Shown here one piece after another: positions 4,833 through 9,377 of a stretch of DNA of 9,377 bases (positions are counted from its first letter, which is position 1; every line of letters starts with the position of its first letter). Below the pieces are notes generated by a model. That model had not been told where the DNA came from and made no database searches. It saw only the letters and a list, made by a program, of their open reading frames with translations. This stretch comes from RGIG3528 sp964653855 (GTDB lineage: Bacteria > Bacillota > Clostridia > Lachnospirales > Lachnospiraceae): contig CAZZFV010000061.1 in the NCBI GenBank assembly GCA_964653855.1, forward strand, positions 1 through 9,377. The letters run 5' to 3'. A program made the position numbers and the translations under genes.

Positions 4833-4854
4833 ACCGTTTAACAATCCGGTTTAA
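4829..4854 (+). promoter_or_regulatory. 3'-UTR hairpin after the binding-protein gene
   Basis: TTAAACCG (4829-4836) pairs exactly with CGGTTTAA (4847-4854) around a 10-base loop. No T-run follows. With the terminator just downstream it would shield the 3' end of the binding-protein mRNA, a common arrangement in sugar ABC operons where the binding protein is made in excess. Confidence 0.55.
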
Positions 4855-4870
4855 ATGAAATGCAATCAAG

Positions 4871-4905
4871 TCGCCGTGTCGGACTCCCGGCACGGCGATT
4901 CTTTT
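4871..4905 (+). terminator. Intrinsic terminator between binding protein and permeases
   Basis: TCGCCGTG (4871-4878) pairs with CACGGCGA (4891-4898). A U-G wobble and a CGG/CCG triplet extend the stem to 12 pairs closed by the loop ACTC (4883-4886). TTCTTTT follows (4899-4905). The U-tract is interrupted, so partial read-through to the permease genes is likely, giving more binding protein than permease. Confidence 0.8.
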
Positions 4906-4924
4906 AAAAAAACGCCACAATTGT

Positions 4925-4944
4925 ATCCCACCCCGGGATTTTTT
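4925..4944 (+). terminator. Second, weaker terminator-like hairpin before permease 1
   Basis: ATCCC (4925-4929), loop ACCCC, GGGAT (4935-4939), running into six T (4939-4944). The stem has only five pairs, but the T-run is good. It ends just before the GGAG ribosome site (4946-4949) of the first permease gene, so it could attenuate transcription or mask that site. Confidence 0.45.
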
Positions 4945-4955
4945 CGGAGAAAAGT

Positions 4956-5927
4956 ATGAAAAAAAATATTACGGCAAAAAAACACGGCATAAATTATTCC
5001 AAATGGGGATATATATTTATTCTCCCTTTCTTCCTTGTGTACTTCTTTTGGTCATTTATTCCTCAGGTATTGACCTTTGTATACAGCTTTTTTGAAATGT
5101 ACAAAGAGGGCCTAAAGCAAATCGGCCCCAACTTTGTTGGACTTGACAACTACATCAAGCTTTTCCAAATGCGTATCGACGGTGTGCCGACTATCATCAA
5201 ATATGCAGGCAACACGATGATCATGTGGATAATGGGCGCAATTCCCCAATTTGTTATTGCGCTTATCCTTGCGGTTTGGTTTACAAGCTTCAGATTGAAT
5301 ATAAAAGGACAGCCGTTTTTTAAGACGGTTATATATATGCCGAACCTCATCATGGCATCGGCGTTTTCAATGCTCATCTGGACGATATTCGGAATGACGG
5401 GGCCGGTGAGGTCACTCCTTCTTGACGCGGGCGTCATCGAGGAAAGCTTCGACTTCTTTTACAATGTCGGCTGGGCGAGGGCACTTGTCGCATTCATCAA
5501 CTTCCTCATGTGGTTCGGCAATACGACGATTGTGTTGATGGCGGGCATCATGGGAATCGACCAGTCGCTTTTTGAAGCCGCAATGATAGACGGTGCAAAC
5601 AGCGTAAAGGTGTTCTTCAAAGTTACGCTTCCGCTCCTTATGCCGATTATCATTTATGCGGTAATCACATCGCTTATCGGCGGTATCAATATGTACGATG
5701 TGCCTTATATCCTTTCGTCAGGCAAGGGCACGCCCGACAACTCGACAATGACTCTCATAATGTCCGTTCAGCAAAAACTCGGCGCTTCAAAGAACTACGG
5801 CTCGGCAGGCGCGCTTTCGGTACTTATATTCATATTCTCCGCGGTTTTGAGTTTACTTGTATATAAGTTCCTACTCACACAGGACGGCACAAGATCGACC
5901 TACAAGAAAGGAGGAAAGCGTAAATGA
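4956..5927 (+). CDS. ABC sugar transporter permease, MalF/UgpA type
   Basis: 323 residues with about six membrane helices, roughly at 18-45, 86-110, 124-146, 177-200, 227-247 and 284-306. The cytoplasmic loop that docks on the ATPase carries the EAA motif: EAAMIDGA (207-214) with the conserved Gly213, followed by LPLLMP (225-230). The periplasmic-side loop after helix 1 and the segment MYDVPYILSSGKGTP (246-260) are typical of the MalF-like partner in carbohydrate transporters (binding-protein-dependent transport family 1). GGAG at 4946-4949 with 6-nt spacing supports the start. The gene overlaps the next permease by four bases (ATGA), so the two are translationally coupled and should form a heterodimer in the membrane. 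The basic C-terminal tail (KKGGKRK) also encodes the AAAGGAGG ribosome site of the next gene. Confidence 0.94.
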   Translation: MKKNITAKKHGINYSKWGYIFILPFFLVYFFWSFIPQVLTFVYSFFEMYKEGLKQIGPNFVGLDNYIKLFQMRIDGVPTIIKYAGNTMIMWIMGAIPQFVIALILAVWFTSFRLNIKGQPFFKTVIYMPNLIMASAFSMLIWTIFGMTGPVRSLLLDAGVIEESFDFFYNVGWARALVAFINFLMWFGNTTIVLMAGIMGIDQSLFEAAMIDGANSVKVFFKVTLPLLMPIIIYAVITSLIGGINMYDVPYILSSGKGTPDNSTMTLIMSVQQKLGASKNYGSAGALSVLIFIFSAVLSLLVYKFLLTQDGTRSTYKKGGKRK

Positions 5928-6808
5928 AAACGGATAAAAACAAATCGATATACGGACTCAGCCGAAAAGGGCATATAATGCTCATCGTTTCAAGGATATT
6001 TGTTTATGCGATACTCATATTCCTTGCGTTCCTTTGTTTAATTTTCTTTTACCTTTTGTTTGTAAACGCAACAAGGTCGAAGGCACAATTAAGCTCGGGC
6101 TTTACGCTTATTCCGAACAACAACTTCTTTGTAAACCTCAAAAATGCATGGAACGACCAGTCGATCGATATTCCGAGGGGAATGTTAAATTCGTTCCTTA
6201 TAGCGACGGCATCGTCGATTCTCACCACATATTTTTCGGCGCTCACCGCATTCGGAATACATTGTTACGAATTTCGCTTTAAAAAAGCGGCATTTACGTT
6301 TATACTTGCCGTTATGATGATTCCTTCCCAGATTTCGGCGGTAGGATTTGTAAAACTTTGCAATACACTTCATCTCACAAACAACTATATTCCGCTTATA
6401 ATCCCGGGAATTGCCGCACCCGTTGTTGTATTCTATATGAAGCAATACATGGAAAGCATTTTGCCGCTTGAAATAGTGGAAGCCGCGAGAGTTGACGGGG
6501 CGCACGAGTTTTACACGTTCAACAGGATAGTTATTCCGATTATGATGCCGGCGATTGCCGTTCAGATGATTTTCTCGTTTGTCGCATCGTGGAACAACTT
6601 CTTTATCCCGGGCATGATCCTCGACAAACCCAAGCTCCGCACGGTTCCCATGATGATTGCGGCGCTTCGCTCGGCGGATTATGCAAAGTTTGATATGGGC
6701 AAGGTTTATATGCTGATACTTCTTTCGATTCTTCCCGTAATTGTGGTATACTTGTTTTTATCGAAATTCATCATAAAGGGCGTTTCGGAAGGCAGCGTAA
6801 AAGGATGA
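5924..6808 (+). CDS. ABC sugar transporter permease, MalG type
   Basis: 294 residues, the usual length for a MalG-like subunit with six helices (roughly 19-47, 88-113, 122-141, 154-172, 206-224 and 262-282). The EAA motif EAARVDGA (186-193) with Gly192 is followed by IVIPIMMPA (202-210). MIPSQISAVGF (132-142) and SWNNFFIPGMIL (222-233) are regions typical of this partner. The start codon overlaps the stop of the previous gene (ATGA), with a strong AAAGGAGG ribosome site at 5907-5914 and 9-nt spacing. It ends 16 bases before the phosphorylase gene, so the permease pair and the enzyme are almost certainly one transcript. No ATP-binding subunit follows; the transporter must borrow an MsmK-like shared ATPase encoded elsewhere. 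Confidence 0.94.
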   Translation: MKTDKNKSIYGLSRKGHIMLIVSRIFVYAILIFLAFLCLIFFYLLFVNATRSKAQLSSGFTLIPNNNFFVNLKNAWNDQSIDIPRGMLNSFLIATASSILTTYFSALTAFGIHCYEFRFKKAAFTFILAVMMIPSQISAVGFVKLCNTLHLTNNYIPLIIPGIAAPVVVFYMKQYMESILPLEIVEAARVDGAHEFYTFNRIVIPIMMPAIAVQMIFSFVASWNNFFIPGMILDKPKLRTVPMMIAALRSADYAKFDMGKVYMLILLSILPVIVVYLFLSKFIIKGVSEGSVKG

Positions 6809-6824
6809 TATTTTTGGAGGCAAT

Positions 6825-9260
6825 ATGAAATTCGGATACTTTGACGACAGCGCGCGCGAATATGTGATCACAACGCCGCGTACACCGCTCCCATGGATAA
6901 ATTATCTTGGGACAAACGAATTTTTCTCGCTCATTTCAAACACATGCGGCGGATATTCGTTTTATAAGGACGCAAAATTACTTCGTCTCACGCGTTACAG
7001 ATACAATAATGTGCCATACGACAACAACGGCAAATATTATTATATCAAAGACGGCGATACGATTTGGAACCCCGGCTGGCAGCCGACGAGAACCGATCTT
7101 GATTCTTACGAATGCCGTCACGGAATAGGATATTCACGCTTTACGTCTATGAAAAACAGCGTGCAGGCAAGCGTTCTCGCATTTGTTCCCGTAAATGACA
7201 ATTGCGAAATAAACCGTTTGACGATCACAAACAATTCGGGGTTGGAGAAAAACTTAAAGATTTTTTCCTATGTTGAGTGGTGCTTATGGAATGCCGACGA
7301 CGACATGAAAAATTTTCAGAGGCTGCTCAGCTGCGGCGAAGTGGAAATAGAAGGAAGCACGATTTATCACAAGACGGAATACAGAGAACGCCGCGACCAC
7401 TATGCATTTTTCTCGGTAAATTCGGAGATTTCGGGATTTGACACGATTCGTGACGATTTCCTCGGAATGTATAACGGAGCGGATAAGCCGGATGTGGTTC
7501 TCGCGGGAAAATGTAAAAATACGGTTGCAAGCGGCTGGTCACCCGTTGCCGTGCATGAACTTAGTGTAAACTTAAAGCCCGGTGAAACACGCGAATTTAT
7601 ATTTGTGCTTGGGTATGCCGAAAACGAGCACGACAAAAAGTGGGAAAAGAAAAACGTTATAAATAAGACGATTGCACGCAGATGCATAGCGCGTTACGAG
7701 ACGGCAGAGCAGGTTGATAAGGCGTTTTCGGAACTCAAAAATTATTGGGACAATCTTCTTAAGCGCTTCCACGCAGAATCGAAGGACGAAAAATTAAACC
7801 GCATGGTGAATATATGGAACCAATACCAATGCATGGTTACGTTCAATATGTCAAGGTCTGCGTCTTATTATGAATCCGGAATCGGGCGCGGCATGGGATT
7901 CCGTGATTCGGCGCAGGATTTACTCGGATTTGTGCATCTTATTCCCGACCGCGCGCGCGAAAGAATAATCGACATCGCGTCGACGCAATTTGAAGACGGA
8001 AGCGCATATCACCAATATCAGCCGCTCACAAAGAAGGGAAATTCCGATATCGGAAGCGGATTTAACGATGACCCCCTGTGGCTCATTGCGGGCACAAGCG
8101 CATATGTGAGAGAAACGGGTGACCTCGGTATTTTAAATGAGAAAGTTCCGTACGATAACGATATGTCAAAGGCAACGTCGCTCATGGAACACTTGAAGCG
8201 TTCGTTTGACTATATCGTAAATCACAAAGGACCGCACAAGCTTCCCCTGATCGGACGCGCCGATTGGAACGACTGCCTTAATTTAAATTGCTTTTCGGAG
8301 CATCCGGGTGAATCGTTCCAGACGTTTGGGCCGTCTGAAGGCCCCGTTGCGGAATCCGTGTTTATAGGCGGCATGGGCGTCAAATACGGTCTTGAATACG
8401 CCGACATGGCGGAGGCACTGGGAGATGCTCGTGAAGCCTCGCGCGTGAGAGCGGAAGTAAAGAAGCTTTATGATGCCGTAATGGATGCGGGCTGGGACGG
8501 AGAATGGTTTGTGAGAGCCTATGACGCGTTCGGCCACAAGGTGGGATCGAAAACTTGCACGGAAGGACAAATTTTCATCGAGCCTCAAGGTATGTGCGTG
8601 ATGGCTGGAATAGGCGTAAAAGAAGGAAATGCGGAAAAAGCGCTTCGCTCCGTAAAAGAAAAACTTGATACAAAATACGGCATTATGCTTTTGCAACCGG
8701 CGTACACGGAGTATCACCTAGAACTTGGCGAAATCACGTCATATCCGCCCGGGTATAAGGAAAACGCGGGGATATTCTGTCACAACAATCCCTGGGTGTC
8801 GATTGCGGAAACCGTTCTCGGACACGGCGACAGGGCATTTGAAATTTATAAAAAAACGTGCCCTGCATACATAGAGGATATCAGTGAAATTCACCGCACG
8901 GAGCCGTACGTTTATTCACAAATGGTTGCAGGCGCCGACGCAAAGTTCTTTGGGGAAGCCAAAAACAGCTGGCTCACGGGAACAGCCGCATGGACATTTA
9001 CAAACGTGTCGCAATATATCCTGGGAATTTACCCCACACTTAACGGACTTTCAGTCAATCCTTGCGTTCCGAAAGATTTTGGAAGCTTTAAGGTGGAAAG
9101 AACGTACAGGGATGCCGTATATCATATAGAAGTTAAGAATGAAAACGGCACGGAAAAAGGAGTAAAGTGCCTCATTGTTGACGGTAAAGAGATACAGGGC
9201 ACAGTTATTCCGTACGAAAAAGGGAAAAAGGAGTATAACGTAATTGCGGTGATGGGATAA
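6825..9260 (+). CDS. Cellobiose phosphorylase (GH94)
   Basis: 811 residues, close to known cellobiose phosphorylases (about 810-820) and shorter than cellodextrin phosphorylases. It catalyses cellobiose + phosphate to glucose 1-phosphate + glucose in the cytoplasm; there is no signal peptide. The N-terminus MKFGYFDDSAREYVITTPRTP and blocks such as YRERRDHYA (186-194), IWNQYQCMVTFNMSRSAS (330-347), GIGRGMGFRDS (352-362) and GSGFNDDPLWL (410-420) closely resemble, from memory, the Cellvibrio gilvus enzyme. By that alignment the catalytic acid is Asp483 in RADWNDCLN (478-486), and the phosphate ligands are Arg355, His653 (HNNPW) and Thr718-Gly719 (WLTGTAAW); all are present. The domain order is a beta-sandwich, a helical linker, an (alpha/alpha)6 barrel and a small C-terminal sheet. 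GGAGG at 6816-6820 gives a short 4-nt spacing. Related GH94 specificities are possible but less likely. Confidence 0.94.
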   Translation: MKFGYFDDSAREYVITTPRTPLPWINYLGTNEFFSLISNTCGGYSFYKDAKLLRLTRYRYNNVPYDNNGKYYYIKDGDTIWNPGWQPTRTDLDSYECRHGIGYSRFTSMKNSVQASVLAFVPVNDNCEINRLTITNNSGLEKNLKIFSYVEWCLWNADDDMKNFQRLLSCGEVEIEGSTIYHKTEYRERRDHYAFFSVNSEISGFDTIRDDFLGMYNGADKPDVVLAGKCKNTVASGWSPVAVHELSVNLKPGETREFIFVLGYAENEHDKKWEKKNVINKTIARRCIARYETAEQVDKAFSELKNYWDNLLKRFHAESKDEKLNRMVNIWNQYQCMVTFNMSRSASYYESGIGRGMGFRDSAQDLLGFVHLIPDRARERIIDIASTQFEDGSAYHQYQPLTKKGNSDIGSGFNDDPLWLIAGTSAYVRETGDLGILNEKVPYDNDMSKATSLMEHLKRSFDYIVNHKGPHKLPLIGRADWNDCLNLNCFSEHPGESFQTFGPSEGPVAESVFIGGMGVKYGLEYADMAEALGDAREASRVRAEVKKLYDAVMDAGWDGEWFVRAYDAFGHKVGSKTCTEGQIFIEPQGMCVMAGIGVKEGNAEKALRSVKEKLDTKYGIMLLQPAYTEYHLELGEITSYPPGYKENAGIFCHNNPWVSIAETVLGHGDRAFEIYKKTCPAYIEDISEIHRTEPYVYSQMVAGADAKFFGEAKNSWLTGTAAWTFTNVSQYILGIYPTLNGLSVNPCVPKDFGSFKVERTYRDAVYHIEVKNENGTEKGVKCLIVDGKEIQGTVIPYEKGKKEYNVIAVMG

Positions 9261-9294
9261 AAACACCGGATAAATATATCGGATAAAAGACTTG

Positions 9295-9324
9295 GACGGA
9301 GCTTAAAACAGCTCCGTCTTTTTT
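9295..9324 (+). terminator. Intrinsic terminator of the cellobiose operon
   Basis: GACGGAGCT (9295-9303) pairs perfectly with AGCTCCGTC (9310-9318) around a 6-base loop, followed by six T (9319-9324). It lies 34 bases after the phosphorylase stop codon and marks the operon end. The remaining 53 bases of the window show no feature. Confidence 0.93.
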
Positions 9325-9377
9325 GTAACCCGGGCTCCCCGGAAATATGTAATAACTTGTTTTTAAGAAAATTTTGT

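Noticed and set aside
4158..4844. 228-codon minus-strand open frame within the binding-protein gene
   Set aside because: It is a shadow of the strongly biased codon use of the plus-strand gene; it has no family resemblance and no ribosome site that stands out.
6825..9260. Cellodextrin or chitobiose phosphorylase as the product
   Set aside because: The length fits cellobiose phosphorylase rather than the longer cellodextrin enzymes, and the blocks around the active site resemble the cellobiose enzyme almost word for word; chitobiose specificity has no support in the context.
9325..9377. GC-rich CCCGGGCTCCCCGG stretch after the operon terminator
   Set aside because: It makes only a short imperfect hairpin without a T-run; no feature can be supported.

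Overview
The window looks like chromosomal DNA of a low- to mid-GC anaerobic Firmicute, most likely a Clostridia/Lachnospiraceae-type gut or rumen bacterium. This is inferred from strong AGGAGG-type ribosome sites, sigma-A-like promoters, a Gram-positive lipoprotein signal on the binding protein, a CcpA-type cre box, and a cellobiose phosphorylase operon of a kind common in plant-fibre-degrading Clostridia. No rRNA, tRNA, insertion sequence, CRISPR array or phage gene is visible.

Left part (1-1887): a possible last 14 codons of an upstream gene, then a short tract with a 33-bp repeat. After this come two divergent genes: an EamA/DMT-family permease on the minus strand (234-1094) and a cytoplasmic SGNH/GDSL-type hydrolase on the plus strand (1178-1873). 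They share an 83-bp divergent promoter region that carries an inverted repeat. The hydrolase gene ends in an intrinsic terminator whose loop holds the stop codon.

Control region (1888-2334): about 450 bp without a confident gene, unusually rich in CGAAAA/TTTTCG motifs. It holds two candidate promoters, CG-centred LacI-type operators placed on them, one near-ideal cre site, a tandem 12-bp repeat, and a long leader for the regulator gene.

Right part (2335-9324): one sugar-use locus in the order LacI-family regulator, lipoprotein substrate-binding protein, MalF-type permease, MalG-type permease, GH94 cellobiose phosphorylase, then a terminator. The likely logic is this. The lipoprotein captures cellobiose or short cello-oligosaccharides outside the cell. 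The two permeases import them using an ATPase encoded elsewhere (none is present here). The phosphorylase splits cellobiose with phosphate to glucose 1-phosphate and glucose, saving ATP. The LacI-type protein is the probable sugar-responsive repressor, and the cre box suggests CcpA control on top. Hairpins and two terminator-like structures between the binding protein and the permeases would allow far more binding protein than permease to be made, and the binding-protein gene also has a distinct codon bias.

I found no clearly undescribed system. The most interesting items are the architecture of the control region, a three-copy 18-bp tandem repeat across the stop codon of the binding-protein gene, and the tandem attenuator-like structures after it.
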